Shown: positions 36,650 to 48,553 of the stretch, one piece after another
Numbering within the stretch: the first letter of the stretch is position 1
Layout: each line of letters opens with the position of its first letter
Program-made: the position numbers and the translations under genes
Notes under the pieces: generated by a model
Seen by the model: only the letters and a program-made list of their open reading frames with translations
Database searches by the model: none
Told to the model about the DNA's origin: nothing
From: Nitrincola schmidtii
GTDB lineage: Bacteria > Pseudomonadota > Gammaproteobacteria > Pseudomonadales > Balneatricaceae
Reading direction: 5' to 3'
DNA length: 53,105 nucleotides
Assembly: GCF_008973715.1 (NCBI RefSeq)
Contig: NZ_WBOL01000017.1
Span: 1-53,105 of the forward strand

Positions 36650-38566
36650 TTATTCTTGAGCCGCCTTGCGGCTGATCTCAGCATTAAGCTGTGCAATCAG
36701 ATCATCAACGGCAACACTACCTAGATCTTCACCTGTACGTGTACGCACAGCCACACTGCCGGATTCCACTTCTTTGTCACCTACCACTAACAAGTAGGGC
36801 ACTTTCTGTAAAGTGTGCTCGCGGATTTTAAAGCCGATCTTCTCGTTTCTCAAGTCTATATCGGAACGAATCCCCGCTTCTTGCAGTTTTTCGTTCACTT
36901 TTTGACAAAAATCAGCTTGTTTATCGGTAATATTCAAAACCACGGCTTGTTTTGGACTTAACCAAAGTGGCAATGCGCCTGCGTAATGTTCTATCAGTAT
37001 ACCGATAAAGCGCTCAAAAGACCCGAGAATTGCACGATGCAACATCACAGGCACTTCACGATCACCCGCTTCGTTCACAAACTGAGCACCTAAGCGACCC
37101 GGCATCGAGAAATCGACTTGGATAGTACCACACTGCCAGACACGTCCTAGACAATCTTTTAACGAGAATTCGATTTTAGGACCATAAAAAGCACCTTCAC
37201 CTGGCAACTCTTCCCAATCCAATCCTGCTGCATCAAGTGCATCCGCAAGCGCTTTCTCAGCCTTATCCCAGCTTTCATCAGAACCCACACGCTTTTCAGG
37301 GCGAGTAGACAGTTTATAAATAACGTTGCTGAAGCCGAAATCGTTGTACACTTCATGCAAGAAGTCGATAAAACTGGCAACTTCTGTTTGAATACTGCTT
37401 TCAGCACAAAAAATATGCGCATCATCCTGAACAAAGCCACGCACGCGCATAATACCGTGCAATGCACCCGATGGCTCATTACGATGGCATGAACCAAACT
37501 CAGCCAATCGCAACGGCAGATCACGGTAAGAACGTAAACCCTGATTAAACACCTGAACGTGACAAGGACAGTTCATCGGCTTGATAGCAAAGTCACGGCT
37601 TTCTGAGTGAGTGGTAAACATCTCCTCATGGAACTTATCCCAATGACCTGACTTCTCCCAAAGAGATCGCTCGACCACCATCGGCGTTTTGATCTCTTGG
37701 TAGCCATGCTTAATCTGTTTGGCTCGCATGTACTGTTCAATCTGTTGATAGATTTTCCAGCCATTCGGGTGCCAGAACACCATTCCGGGCGCTTCTTCTT
37801 GCATATGGAATAGATGCAGGGATTTACCCAGCTTACGGTGATCACGTTTTTCCGCTTCTTCTAGACGGAATAGATATTCTTTAAGATCTTTTTTATCACC
37901 CCAAGCGGTACCGTAGATACGCTGAAGCATTTCGTTTTCTGAGTTACCGCGCCAATAAGCACCGGCCACTTTCATCAATTTAAAGACTTTGATGTGACCC
38001 GTAGATGGCACGTGAGGACCACGACAAAGATCGATGAATTCACCTTGCTTATAGAAAGACAAAGGTTGGTCTGAAGGGATATCACTGATGATCTCAACCT
38101 TGTATGACTCACCCATCTCTTCAAACAGGGCTACCGCCTCGTCACGACTCATCAGTGAGCGATGCACGGGTAGGTTCTGCTTAGATAGCTCATTCATGCG
38201 CGCTTCGATCTTTTCAAGATCTTCTGGCGTGAAGGGACGCTCATAGGCGAAATCGTAGTAAAAGCCGTTATCGATCACGGGACCTATCGTGACCTGCGCA
38301 CCCGGGAACAGATCTTGTACTGCCATCGCCATCAAGTGTGCACAAGAGTGACGAATGATATCGACGCCCTCTTCATCCCTGGCTGTAACGATAGCCAGTT
38401 GTACGTCTTCGTCGATGGTGAAACTGGTGTCGACTAATTGGCCATTCACTTTGCCAGCGAGAGCGGCTTTAGCAAGACCAGCGCCGATATCAGCGGCAAC
38501 GTCAAATACGGAAACAGGTGCATCGAACTGGCGTGAACTGCCGTCCGGGAGTGTAATTACAGGCAT
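36650..38566 (-). CDS. thrS: Threonyl-tRNA synthetase
   Basis: The 638-residue protein has the N-terminal TGS domain ([15 protein letters not shown]), the editing domain with [20 protein letters not shown], the class II core [35 protein letters not shown] and [20 protein letters not shown], and the anticodon-binding domain at the end. It is followed by infC with a 20-base gap, the usual arrangement. Confidence 0.97.
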   Translation of the reverse strand: MPVITLPDGSSRQFDAPVSVFDVAADIGAGLAKAALAGKVNGQLVDTSFTIDEDVQLAIVTARDEEGVDIIRHSCAHLMAMAVQDLFPGAQVTIGPVIDNGFYYDFAYERPFTPEDLEKIEARMNELSKQNLPVHRSLMSRDEAVALFEEMGESYKVEIISDIPSDQPLSFYKQGEFIDLCRGPHVPSTGHIKVFKLMKVAGAYWRGNSENEMLQRIYGTAWGDKKDLKEYLFRLEEAEKRDHRKLGKSLHLFHMQEEAPGMVFWHPNGWKIYQQIEQYMRAKQIKHGYQEIKTPMVVERSLWEKSGHWDKFHEEMFTTHSESRDFAIKPMNCPCHVQVFNQGLRSYRDLPLRLAEFGSCHRNEPSGALHGIMRVRGFVQDDAHIFCAESSIQTEVASFIDFLHEVYNDFGFSNVIYKLSTRPEKRVGSDESWDKAEKALADALDAAGLDWEELPGEGAFYGPKIEFSLKDCLGRVWQCGTIQVDFSMPGRLGAQFVNEAGDREVPVMLHRAILGSFERFIGILIEHYAGALPLWLSPKQAVVLNITDKQADFCQKVNEKLQEAGIRSDIDLRNEKIGFKIREHTLQKVPYLLVVGDKEVESGSVAVRTRTGEDLGSVAVDDLIAQLNAEISRKAAQE

Positions 38567-38633
38567 GAGTAAGTCCTTATCTTAGTGGTGACCCCTACGA
38601 CAGGCCACATAAGCATATTGAATGCTGGAAAAT

Positions 38634-38660
38634 AAAAAAGCCGTACAAACCAAGTACAGC
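38634..38660 (-). terminator. Terminator of the adenine deaminase gene
   Basis: On the minus strand GCTGTAC-TTGGTTT-GTACGGC forms a seven-position stem (one G-U type pair) and is followed by six T. It lies between the deaminase stop and thrS. Confidence 0.8.
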
Positions 38661-38700
38661 TTATGAATATTATACAGACATGAAGTTGAAATTCTAGCAT

Positions 38701-40235
<1,535 letters not shown>

Positions 40236-40402
40236 CTTTCAACTACTCCACTTATTTCGCAATTTTTAATAACTATATATAACTTTTGATTCAATTTCAT
40301 TGCGGAATAAATCTTTTTTAGACACATTTCGCAAAGCTATTGCGCAACAATCAGCGTAAACTATGTTCTATACATCAACGTTTCGATTGACAGGATTTTA
40401 TT

Positions 40403-42085
40403 ATGTTTGACCATCGCAAATATCGTCCCTTTACCCCAGTGCGCTTGACCGATCGCACTTGGCCGGACAAGCAGATCACACAAGCACCATTATGGTGTAG
40501 TGTTGACCTTCGCGATGGTAATCAAGCGCTAATCAATCCGATGAACATTGAACAAAAAACACGCATGTTCACACTATTGGTGAAACTGGGGTTTAAAGAG
40601 ATAGAAGTGGGCTTTCCTTCTGCCTCTCAGCCTGACTTTGACTTTGTGCGCAAGTTAATCGAAGACGATCTGATTCCTGATGATGTCACCATTCAAGTGC
40701 TCACTCAGGCGCGTGAAGATCTAATTTCTCGCACCTATGAATCCTTGGAAAATGTAAAACGAGCCGTTGTGCATGTTTACAATTCCACCTCCACCGTACA
40801 GCGTGAACAGGTGTTTGGTTTAGACCGCGATGGTATTAAGCAGATCGCCGTTCAAGGTGCTCGCTGGGTCAAAGAATATTCAGAGCGCTATCCGCAAACT
40901 GAATGGCAGTTTCAGTACTCACCAGAAAGCTTTACCGGTACAGAATTAGACTATGCCGTTGAAGTCTGTGATGCGGTGATTGCCGAGTGGCAGCCAGAAA
41001 CAGGTCGTCGCGTCATTATCAACTTGCCAGCAACGGTGGAAATGTCGACGCCTAATGTATTTGCGGATCAGATCGAATACTTCTGTCGCCACTTAGCGCA
41101 ACGCCAGCAAGTCATCATCAGCTTACACACTCACAATGACCGTGGCTGCGGTGTTGCTGCGGCAGAATTGGGTGTCATGGCCGGTGCTGATCGTATTGAG
41201 GGCACCCTGTTGGGTAATGGTGAGCGTACCGGTAATATGGACATCGTTACCATGGGCATGAACCTGTATTCTCAAGGCATCGACCCCGAACTGGACTTCT
41301 CTAATATCAAAGAGATTATCCAAGTGGTTGAATACTGCACCGAGTTGCCGGTTGCCGCACGTCATCCATGGGCTGGCGAGTTAGTCTATACCGCTTTTTC
41401 AGGTAGCCATCAGGACGCCATTCGCAAATCGATTAACTATCACGAAAAACATCAATTAACGCACTGGGAAGTGGCTTACTTACCGATTGATCCGCGTGAT
41501 ATTGGCCGCGAATATGAAGCCGTGATTCGCATCAACAGCCAAAGTGGTAAAGGTGGAGTCGCTTTAATATTAGAGCGTGATTATGGGGTGGAATTGCCCA
41601 AGTGGATGCACAGTCAAATTAGCCGCGTGGTACAAAACGCCTCTGAGAAAACCGGCAAAGAGATCACTTCTTTACAGATCAAGTCACTGTTTGATGAACA
41701 TTTCCATGATGCCGTTGCAGGTTGGACATTAAAAGGCTACGACATTCACACCACCGAAGGTGTGGTCAAAGGTCATTTTAATGTCGATGGTCAACAACCA
41801 CCGTTTGAAGGACAAGGCAGTGGTGCTGTTGAAGCCTTAGTCCATGCGTTAGAAAAACGCTTTGGAGTGCACATTGAGGTGACTCAGTTTGATGAACGGG
41901 CGTTGACCCAAGGAACTCATGCCTTAGCCCAAGCCTGTGTTGCGTTGAGCGTTGCAGGCATGACTTACTCGGCTGTCACAATTGCGGAAGACACTTCTGC
42001 GGCAACCTTGCAGGCAGTCCTAAATGCATTTGCTCGCAGCCCTGAAGCCAGCTCAACTGGCTTCAAGCAAGCGGCGGGTATATAA
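40403..42085 (+). CDS. leuA: 2-isopropylmalate synthase
   Basis: The 560-residue protein condenses acetyl-CoA and 2-oxoisovalerate in leucine synthesis. It has LWCSVDLRDGNQALINPMN, GFKEIEVGFPSASQPDFDFV, SLHTHNDRGCGVAAAELGVM and GNGERTGNMDIVTMGMN, with the C-terminal leucine-binding regulatory domain at about 430-560. The size and start match the long, Pseudomonas/actinobacterial-type LeuA. No leucine-rich leader peptide was found upstream. Its end overlaps the convergent GntR gene by 33 bases. Confidence 0.96.
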   Translation: MFDHRKYRPFTPVRLTDRTWPDKQITQAPLWCSVDLRDGNQALINPMNIEQKTRMFTLLVKLGFKEIEVGFPSASQPDFDFVRKLIEDDLIPDDVTIQVLTQAREDLISRTYESLENVKRAVVHVYNSTSTVQREQVFGLDRDGIKQIAVQGARWVKEYSERYPQTEWQFQYSPESFTGTELDYAVEVCDAVIAEWQPETGRRVIINLPATVEMSTPNVFADQIEYFCRHLAQRQQVIISLHTHNDRGCGVAAAELGVMAGADRIEGTLLGNGERTGNMDIVTMGMNLYSQGIDPELDFSNIKEIIQVVEYCTELPVAARHPWAGELVYTAFSGSHQDAIRKSINYHEKHQLTHWEVAYLPIDPRDIGREYEAVIRINSQSGKGGVALILERDYGVELPKWMHSQISRVVQNASEKTGKEITSLQIKSLFDEHFHDAVAGWTLKGYDIHTTEGVVKGHFNVDGQQPPFEGQGSGAVEALVHALEKRFGVHIEVTQFDERALTQGTHALAQACVALSVAGMTYSAVTIAEDTSAATLQAVLNAFARSPEASSTGFKQAAGI

Positions 42086-42751
42086 AATATGTTCACTGGC
42101 TTCCAAGCGCGCTTGCTCTGCATTGCGCGCTTGAATGGCTTTATGAATCTTCTCGTGCTGCCGTCCAATCCCGTCAGGATAACGGCCATAGCGTTTCAGC
42201 GTGGTCGATAACACTTCATGAATGGCATTAAAGTAACGCGCATAAAATAACTGGCTAAAGCTGATCAACAGTAGATGATGACTCGACTCTGCGATCATCA
42301 TATGAAAGGTTAAATCCGCTTTCGCCTTATGCAAGGTAGATTGCCCTCTTCGGCGCTGCTGCATCGCTTGATATTCAATTTTTAACAGGCGTAACTGCTC
42401 ATCCGTCGCACGCAAGGCACAATAGTAGGCCGCTTCACCCTCTAAGAATGCTCGCATTTCCATCACGTCTAATTGTAGCGCAAGGCTCATCTCCACCGAT
42501 TTAGGCATCTCCAAATGAGGCTGCAGCAAATTTTGACATCGACTTCTGCCACCCTGGGTGGTTTCAACCAAATTATTTTGCTGCAGAGACTGCATGACTT
42601 CTCGAACAGAATTACGTGATAGTTGGAAATCGGATGCCAACTTTCGCTCAGATGGAAGCGAGTTACCGGGTATCAACTCACCCGCTGCAATCTGTTTCAT
42701 CAGAAACTGCTGCAAACGCTCTTTTGCTGTCAATTGAGGAGGAATCGTCAT
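42053..42751 (-). CDS. FadR-type GntR regulator (LldR-like)
   Basis: The 232-residue protein has the GntR winged helix LMKQIAAGELIPGNSLPSER, KLASDFQLSRNSVREVMQSL and an all-helical FCD ligand domain (MRAFLEGEAAYYCALRATDE, FHMMIAESSHHLLLISFSQL). It is divergent from lutABC. A TGGTAAGACCA palindrome overlaps its own ribosome binding site and the lut promoter region. This suggests a lactate-responsive repressor. It overlaps leuA at the 3' end by 33 bases. Confidence 0.88.
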   Translation of the reverse strand: MTIPPQLTAKERLQQFLMKQIAAGELIPGNSLPSERKLASDFQLSRNSVREVMQSLQQNNLVETTQGGRSRCQNLLQPHLEMPKSVEMSLALQLDVMEMRAFLEGEAAYYCALRATDEQLRLLKIEYQAMQQRRRGQSTLHKAKADLTFHMMIAESSHHLLLISFSQLFYARYFNAIHEVLSTTLKRYGRYPDGIGRQHEKIHKAIQARNAEQARLEASEHILYTRRLLEAS

Positions 42752-42752
42752 T

Positions 42753-42763
42753 TGGTAAGACCA
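42753..42763. promoter_or_regulatory. Probable FadR/LldR-type operator
   Basis: TGGTAAGACCA has perfect TGGT/ACCA half-sites around three bases, the pattern bound by PdhR/LldR-type regulators. It starts two bases upstream of the regulator start codon and 76 bases before lutA. Confidence 0.65.
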
Positions 42764-42838
42764 GTTTAAGACTTTGCATTTATTTTAGACGATTTATCAC
42801 CTATCGTGTATGGATGTGTGACCCTTTGAGGATAGAGC

Positions 42839-43639
42839 GTGAATACAAATAAGAATCAACCTGTCGTGGGCTTGTTTATCACTTGCCTTGCTGATCTGTA
42901 TCGTCCAGAAGTGGGCTTTGCCACCATTAAACTGCTTGAACAGTCTGGCTGTAGAGTCGAGGTACCCTCTCAACAAACCTGTTGTGGCCAACCCGCTTTT
43001 AATACCGGTGACTATAGCACCAGTGCCGATATTGCCCGTCAAACCATTGCTGCGTTTGATGGCTTTGAATATGTCGTTGCTCCATCTGGTTCCTGCATTG
43101 GTATGCTGCATCATTATCCTGAATTGTTTGAAGACAATGACCCATGGAAAGCTCGCGCTGAAGATTTAAAAAAGCGCGCTTTTGAGATTACTAGCTTTCT
43201 GGTCGATGTTCTGAAGATCGATGACTTCAAGGTTGATGCAACCGCACCCACGTTTAATGGCAGTGTGACTTATCATGACTCTTGTTCTGGACTTCGTGAA
43301 CTGGGCATCAAAGCCCAACCTCGCCAATTGCTTGCACAAGTCGACGGTGTCGAGTTAAAAGAGATGGAAGAAAGTGAAACCTGCTGCGGCTTTGGTGGCA
43401 CATTCTGCGTTAAATACCCAGACATATCCAATCGTATGGTGGGCAATAAAACACAAAACATCGTCGATGCCGGTGCGAAAACCTTACTAGGCGGCGACCT
43501 TGGCTGTTTACTGAATATGGCAGGCAAACTGCAACGTGAAGGCCATGCGGTTGAAGTACGTCATGTGGTCGAAATTTTAGCAGGCATGACCGACCAGCCT
43601 GCCCTCGGCGAAGCTCAATCATCGGTTAAAGCCGGATAA
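42839..43639 (+). CDS. lutA: Lactate utilisation protein LutA (LldE)
   Basis: The 266-residue protein has the two cysteine-rich CCG domains of LutA/LldE: VPSQQTCCGQPAFNTGDYS with APSGSCIGMLHHYPELF, and ESETCCGFGGTFCVKYPDIS. LutABC together oxidise L-lactate to pyruvate at the membrane. Start is GTG with GAGG upstream. No LutP permease gene lies in the cluster. Confidence 0.94.
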   Translation: MNTNKNQPVVGLFITCLADLYRPEVGFATIKLLEQSGCRVEVPSQQTCCGQPAFNTGDYSTSADIARQTIAAFDGFEYVVAPSGSCIGMLHHYPELFEDNDPWKARAEDLKKRAFEITSFLVDVLKIDDFKVDATAPTFNGSVTYHDSCSGLRELGIKAQPRQLLAQVDGVELKEMEESETCCGFGGTFCVKYPDISNRMVGNKTQNIVDAGAKTLLGGDLGCLLNMAGKLQREGHAVEVRHVVEILAGMTDQPALGEAQSSVKAG

Positions 43640-43651
43640 CTGGAGAAAACC

Positions 43652-45070
43652 ATGCAAATTACCAGCCCCGACTTTAAGCAAAACGCGCGTATTGCCCTGC
43701 AGGATGTCGGCCTGCAAAAAGCACTGGGTAACGTTAAAACAGGCTTTCCACACAAACGCGCCACTGCCATGGCACGCTTACCCGAATTTGATCAACTGCG
43801 TGATGAAGCACGTGACTTAAAAAATCACATCATCGAAAACCTAGACATCTACCTTGAAGCTTTTGAGTCCAAGGTATTAGAGAACGGTGGCCATGTTCAC
43901 TGGTGTCGCACCTCGGAAGATGCACGTAAAACGATTCTAAAAATTTGCCAAGAAAAGAATGCGCGTACCGTGACCAAAGGCAAGTCGATGGTCACCGAAG
44001 AAATCAATCTGAACGAATATTTGGAAGCTAACGGCGTCACCCCGGTTGAAACCGATTTAGGTGAGTATATTTTGCAACTGCGTGGTGAGCACCCCAGCCA
44101 TATTATCGCACCAGCCATTCACTTAAACCTTGAAGATGTCTCTGAAACCTTCCACGCCAATCACCATAAGCCCAAGTCGATGGACCCAGCGGTACTGATG
44201 CAAGAAGCGCGTGAAGAGTTACGCAACAAATTTGTGGCGGCGGACGTCGGTATTACCGGCGCGAACTTTCTGGTTGCCGAGACAGGCTCCAGTATTATTG
44301 TGACGAACGAGGGTAATGGCGACCTGACACAGATTCTGCCCAAAACCCACATAGTGGTGACCTCGATTGAAAAAGTCGTTCCTACTTTGGAAGATATGAC
44401 GTTGTTTTTACGCCTGCTGGCACGCTCTGCTACTGGGCAAGAATTTACCGTGTATAACACGTTATCTACTGGGCCTCGTCGTGAAGGCGATCAAGATGGT
44501 CCAGAAGAGTACCATGTTGTTCTAGTGGATAACGGTCGCAGTGAGATGATTGCATCAGAACTGCGAGAGATGCTGCGATGCATTCGCTGTGCTGCCTGTA
44601 TGAATCACTGCCCTGTTTACGGTGCTGTCGGTGGGCATAGTTATGGATGGGTCTATCCAGGTCCTATGGGCTCGGTACTGACCCCTCAAATGATTGGTAT
44701 TGAAAAAGGCGCTCTACTTCCCAACGCATCCACCTTTTGTGGCAAGTGTGAATCCGTCTGTCCTGTTCGAATCCCGCTGCCTAAGCTGATGCGCTACTGG
44801 CGTCGCAATGAATTTGAAAAACACCTGACACCTAAAGCAGCACGATGGGGTATTGGCGTATGGGGGTTCTTTGCCAAGCGCCCCGCTTTGTATCGACAAT
44901 TGAGTAGCTTTAGTAATCTTGCACTTAGAACTCTAGCTGGAAAAAAAGCTCGCATAAACAAACTGCCGCTCGCTAGTGGCTGGACGGATGGACGAGATAT
45001 GCCTGCGCCTAGTGACAAAACCTTTATGCAGCTGTGGTCTGAAAAGCAAAAAAATGGAGCTTCATCATGA
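43652..45070 (+). CDS. lutB: Lactate utilisation iron-sulfur protein LutB (LldF)
   Basis: The 472-residue protein has the LUD domain (RTVTKGKSMVTEEINLNEYL, ANFLVAETGSSIIVTNEGNG) and two ferredoxin-type clusters, CIRCAACMNHCPVYGAVG and CGKCESVCPVRIPLPKLM. It follows lutA by 12 bases with GGAG before ATG, and overlaps lutC by four bases. Confidence 0.95.
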   Translation: MQITSPDFKQNARIALQDVGLQKALGNVKTGFPHKRATAMARLPEFDQLRDEARDLKNHIIENLDIYLEAFESKVLENGGHVHWCRTSEDARKTILKICQEKNARTVTKGKSMVTEEINLNEYLEANGVTPVETDLGEYILQLRGEHPSHIIAPAIHLNLEDVSETFHANHHKPKSMDPAVLMQEAREELRNKFVAADVGITGANFLVAETGSSIIVTNEGNGDLTQILPKTHIVVTSIEKVVPTLEDMTLFLRLLARSATGQEFTVYNTLSTGPRREGDQDGPEEYHVVLVDNGRSEMIASELREMLRCIRCAACMNHCPVYGAVGGHSYGWVYPGPMGSVLTPQMIGIEKGALLPNASTFCGKCESVCPVRIPLPKLMRYWRRNEFEKHLTPKAARWGIGVWGFFAKRPALYRQLSSFSNLALRTLAGKKARINKLPLASGWTDGRDMPAPSDKTFMQLWSEKQKNGASS

Positions 45071-45729
45071 GCAAAGCAGAGATTTTAGGTCAAATCAGAC
45101 GTGGATTAGGTCGCACTGAGCCCAGCGCTGCTGACCGTGATGCTGTTGCATCCAGAATAGCAGCCCATAAAGCGAACTTAATACCGGCTCGCGCACAGAT
45201 TCCTGAGAAAGAGTGCCAGCAATTATTCATAGATATGGCTCGTGAAGCAGCCGCAGATGTGATCGAATTAAACAGTTTAAAAGCACTGCCCAGCGCCATT
45301 GCTGAGTGGCTCGATCAATACTCTATAACAGATCTGGTTGCAGCTGTTGACGCGCCACTACCTGAACTCTGTAAAAAACTGCCTGAAACTATTCATATCC
45401 GAACTGGGGTTGCGCAGGCGGGAGATCTCGCCAGTTTAACCACTGCTTTTTTGGGTATTGCTGAAACCGGCACGCTAATGCTGTATTCGCGCCCTGACAG
45501 CCCAACCACGTTGAACTTTCTACCTGACAACCACTTAGTGGTATTAAACCGCAGCGACATTGTCGGCGTGTATGAAGAAGCCTGGGCTAAAGTGCGCGAG
45601 CTGAACCAAGGCAAGATGCCCAGAACGGTCAATATGATCACTGGCCCATCGCGCAGTGCCGATATTGAACAAAAACTACAAATGGGTGCGCATGGACCTA
45701 GGCGCTTGGCGATATTTTTAATCGATTAA
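45067..45729 (+). CDS. lutC: Lactate utilisation protein LutC (LldG)
   Basis: The 220-residue protein has a LUD domain with AFLGIAETGTLMLYSRPDSP, LNFLPDNHLVVLNRSDIVG and ITGPSRSADIEQKLQMGAHG ending in a PRRL stretch. It completes the LutABC unit. A nine-pair stem follows the stop. Confidence 0.95.
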   Translation: MSKAEILGQIRRGLGRTEPSAADRDAVASRIAAHKANLIPARAQIPEKECQQLFIDMAREAAADVIELNSLKALPSAIAEWLDQYSITDLVAAVDAPLPELCKKLPETIHIRTGVAQAGDLASLTTAFLGIAETGTLMLYSRPDSPTTLNFLPDNHLVVLNRSDIVGVYEEAWAKVRELNQGKMPRTVNMITGPSRSADIEQKLQMGAHGPRRLAIFLID

Positions 45730-45736
45730 ATAGACA

Positions 45737-45772
45737 GTGGCTCACAGGGAAAGAAATACCTTAGTGAGCCAC
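45737..45772. terminator. Long stem-loop between lutC and the GGDEF gene
   Basis: GTGGCTCAC (45737-45745) pairs perfectly with GTGAGCCAC (45764-45772) over an 18-base loop. It lies between convergent genes and covers the last codons of the minus-strand gene. No clear T-tract is present. Confidence 0.6.
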
Positions 45773-48472
45773 ATCATCCGCTAATACTACTCGATTATTA
45801 CCCTCAGCTTTCGCTTGTTTAAGAGCATCTTCAATCGATTCAATAAACGTTTCAGGGGTAATATCACTTCCCCCTTGATATACACCCACGCCAACACAAG
45901 CCGTAAACACCCCAGATTCTGATTTAGGATGAACTATTCCTTGATACTCGATGCCTCGGAGTATATTTTCAGCGAGAATCATTGCATTTTCTGACTCAGT
46001 ACTGGGTGTGATGATCGCAAACTGACCCACTCCTAAATGAGCCACTAAATCAATAGACGACATAAGCGAGTCATTCAGTACTTTTGCGATCTGCTGCAGT
46101 GCTTCCACTCCATCTAGGTCACCAAATAGATCTAGGTAAAGATCAAAATCATCTAACTCCAGTAACATTATTGCCATAGATTGACGACTTCTCTCCGCTC
46201 TTGACCATTCTTGAGAAAAAAATCGCTCAAAATAATGCTTATTAGCCATACTCGTGACTGGATCAGAGGTCGACATCTCTTTTAACTGCTGCTCAGTATC
46301 GTCAAGCAACTTAGTTTTTTCTTTGAGACTAATTTCTAACGTATCAATAGTTTGCTTAAAAGACTGAGCCATTAAACCCGTCGATCGACGAATATCTTCA
46401 AGTTCTTTGAATCGACTTGCGATGGGAGGCTTAACATTCCAATCGCCCGACATGATGCCAGCCAACCAATCATTCAAAGAGTGCATTGGATTGGCAAACC
46501 AACGTGTAAGCAGAAGCGTAGTGATCAACATAACACCCCAAAGAAACAGTGTTAATATGACATTTGTTAACAACACACTTCGTGCTGGTGAAACAAGATG
46601 ACTTTCAGGTAATGCAACGCCAATCGTAAACTGCGGGCCATTAGGTATGTGAATTATCTGCCAATCAATTAAATATCGTTCATTATTAATGTTGATAAAC
46701 TCAGTACCGAAATTCGACTCAGCTGTTTCAATCCTATTCCCTATATGGCGAATCACAGGATTACTACTTTCAGAGATCGTCACTCTGAGTGTTTGGTTAC
46801 CACTAAAAAAGAAAGTTGGCTCTGCTGCAGAACTTGCTATTAATTCTAGACTTGGTTTCTCCGCTATAAAAGCAATGCCGTTTAAGCGTGCCATGTAACT
46901 TGCTAGAAACTCATCAACCTGAGATAAAGCCACGTCCGCTGTAATCACACCTATCGGTTCCTGCTCGAGTCCCCTTATCACAGCGGACATACCGAATCCA
47001 AGGGTGTCGTAAATCCCCTCTAAGTCTTTAATCAAGTATCTATAAATCGGATACCATTGCACCGTGTCTGACGCAATCGCTGACCTAAACCAAGGCCGTG
47101 TACGCGCATCAAAATATTCATTTCCGACAGATGATAATTCGCTTCGCTGCCCCAAATCATCAGCTTGATAAATTCTGATGATACGGTCATTAGCAATCGT
47201 GGCATAAATGATACGTACAGACCTATCTTCTCCTCTGGGGGGTTGGCTAGCTGCAAAATATTCGCCCTTAACCGTACCAACCGATAAAAAAGTGAGAAGC
47301 GGATGTTGACGAAGCTGTAAATGAAAGCTTTGTAACATTTGATCCGGCCTATCAAGATCGATAAGACCTAAACGAAATTGTTCGGCGTTAAAGATCAAAA
47401 TACGGCTAGGGATGGTAAAGAACTCCTTCACTTTCTCATGCAACTGAGCAGAAATCTCGAATATCTGAGCCTGCTTAAGTTGCTCAGCACTTTTCATAGA
47501 AGCTTTATAAGAAAAGATATTGGACATTACGATAATCAAGGTGAACGGAATAATTAAACACAAGCGGATAATACTCTTAAACGTAAAGGTATTATCTGAA
47601 ACATAATTCGAATCACCATTTTTAAGCAAAGAAGGACGACTTAAATACCTCAACAAAACAAAAATAGTTGTTAAAGTCATAATAATGCCGATAGAGCGTA
47701 TTAGACCTATGCGAAAAACACTATAGGAAGAAATAACCTTTTCAGAAGCAAGCAACTCCCATTGACCATTTGGTAGATCAATGGTTTGGCTGACATACAA
47801 ACGCCCTAAATTTCTTGAATTCCCAACAATGTCGACAAATTGCTGACTATCATGAAGTTTTCTTACTGTGATGTTAAAATCTAAAGCAGGATTTAAAAAA
47901 CCCGTTTCATTCAAGAGACTGTTCAAATCAACAGTCATGGATGTCATACCCCAAGAAATACCTCTTAGGGATTGAACAGAACTGAGCTTATAGGGAGAGC
48001 TGATAATAACGCCCACACGACCATTTTGTAACAAACGTATAGGCGCTTCAACGACAGTATTATTGGTGATCAAGGCTAATTGAATAGCTTCAATATGCTC
48101 AGGCCTTAGCCTGTAATCTAAATTAATAAGTCTTTCGTTTCCCCGCAAAGGGTACACAAAATCAACAAGATACTCTTTAGATGATGATACACTGGTAACC
48201 AAAGGGTTTTTATTAATCCACTCCTCAGCAAAACTAGCCAACATTCTAGTATTTATATTCGGATTATCATTTAATAACCTGGCAAAAAACTCATTGACCT
48301 CAATGATAGATTTTAGGCTGGTCTCTAGTTGATAAGCAGGAGTCGCTAGCTGTTCAGATAATTTGTTAAGTGTCACTTTGTCATGTCGTCCACGATCGTA
48401 TAACTCAACCCCAGCAGTTAATAACAAACCGCTTAGAAGTAAAACAACGACAACAATTAGACTCTTACTCAA
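45761..48472 (-). CDS. Two-sensor membrane protein with degenerate GGDEF domain
   Basis: The 903-residue protein has a signal-anchor helix (4-24) and a periplasmic region to about 255. Two membrane helices follow around 265-325, then a second periplasmic region of about 300 residues with a dCache-like DARTRPWFRSAI segment. A further helix (about 635-660), a HAMP-like linker, a short coiled coil and a GGDEF domain complete it. The domain begins TSDPVTSMANKHYFERFF, but the signature loop reads HLGVGQFAII instead of RxGGDEFxI, so cyclase activity is unlikely. It may bind c-di-GMP or GTP as a regulator. No EAL domain is present. Confidence 0.88.
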   Translation of the reverse strand: MSKSLIVVVVLLLSGLLLTAGVELYDRGRHDKVTLNKLSEQLATPAYQLETSLKSIIEVNEFFARLLNDNPNINTRMLASFAEEWINKNPLVTSVSSSKEYLVDFVYPLRGNERLINLDYRLRPEHIEAIQLALITNNTVVEAPIRLLQNGRVGVIISSPYKLSSVQSLRGISWGMTSMTVDLNSLLNETGFLNPALDFNITVRKLHDSQQFVDIVGNSRNLGRLYVSQTIDLPNGQWELLASEKVISSYSVFRIGLIRSIGIIMTLTTIFVLLRYLSRPSLLKNGDSNYVSDNTFTFKSIIRLCLIIPFTLIIVMSNIFSYKASMKSAEQLKQAQIFEISAQLHEKVKEFFTIPSRILIFNAEQFRLGLIDLDRPDQMLQSFHLQLRQHPLLTFLSVGTVKGEYFAASQPPRGEDRSVRIIYATIANDRIIRIYQADDLGQRSELSSVGNEYFDARTRPWFRSAIASDTVQWYPIYRYLIKDLEGIYDTLGFGMSAVIRGLEQEPIGVITADVALSQVDEFLASYMARLNGIAFIAEKPSLELIASSAAEPTFFFSGNQTLRVTISESSNPVIRHIGNRIETAESNFGTEFININNERYLIDWQIIHIPNGPQFTIGVALPESHLVSPARSVLLTNVILTLFLWGVMLITTLLLTRWFANPMHSLNDWLAGIMSGDWNVKPPIASRFKELEDIRRSTGLMAQSFKQTIDTLEISLKEKTKLLDDTEQQLKEMSTSDPVTSMANKHYFERFFSQEWSRAERSRQSMAIMLLELDDFDLYLDLFGDLDGVEALQQIAKVLNDSLMSSIDLVAHLGVGQFAIITPSTESENAMILAENILRGIEYQGIVHPKSESGVFTACVGVGVYQGGSDITPETFIESIEDALKQAKAEGNNRVVLADDVAH

Positions 48473-48553
48473 ACTGACAGTCTCATTTAAAAATAAAAAC
48501 CATGTATCGAAAAGATGAGTGTAGCAGAATATTTCTCTATCATAGATCTATGA

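Noticed and set aside
38129-38138. GGCGGTAGCC on the minus strand, like an ops core
   Set aside because: It lies inside thrS coding sequence, lacks the TGC end and the upstream hairpin.
40236-40402. Leucine leader peptide or T-box before leuA
   Set aside because: No run of Leu codons and no recognisable leader structure was seen.
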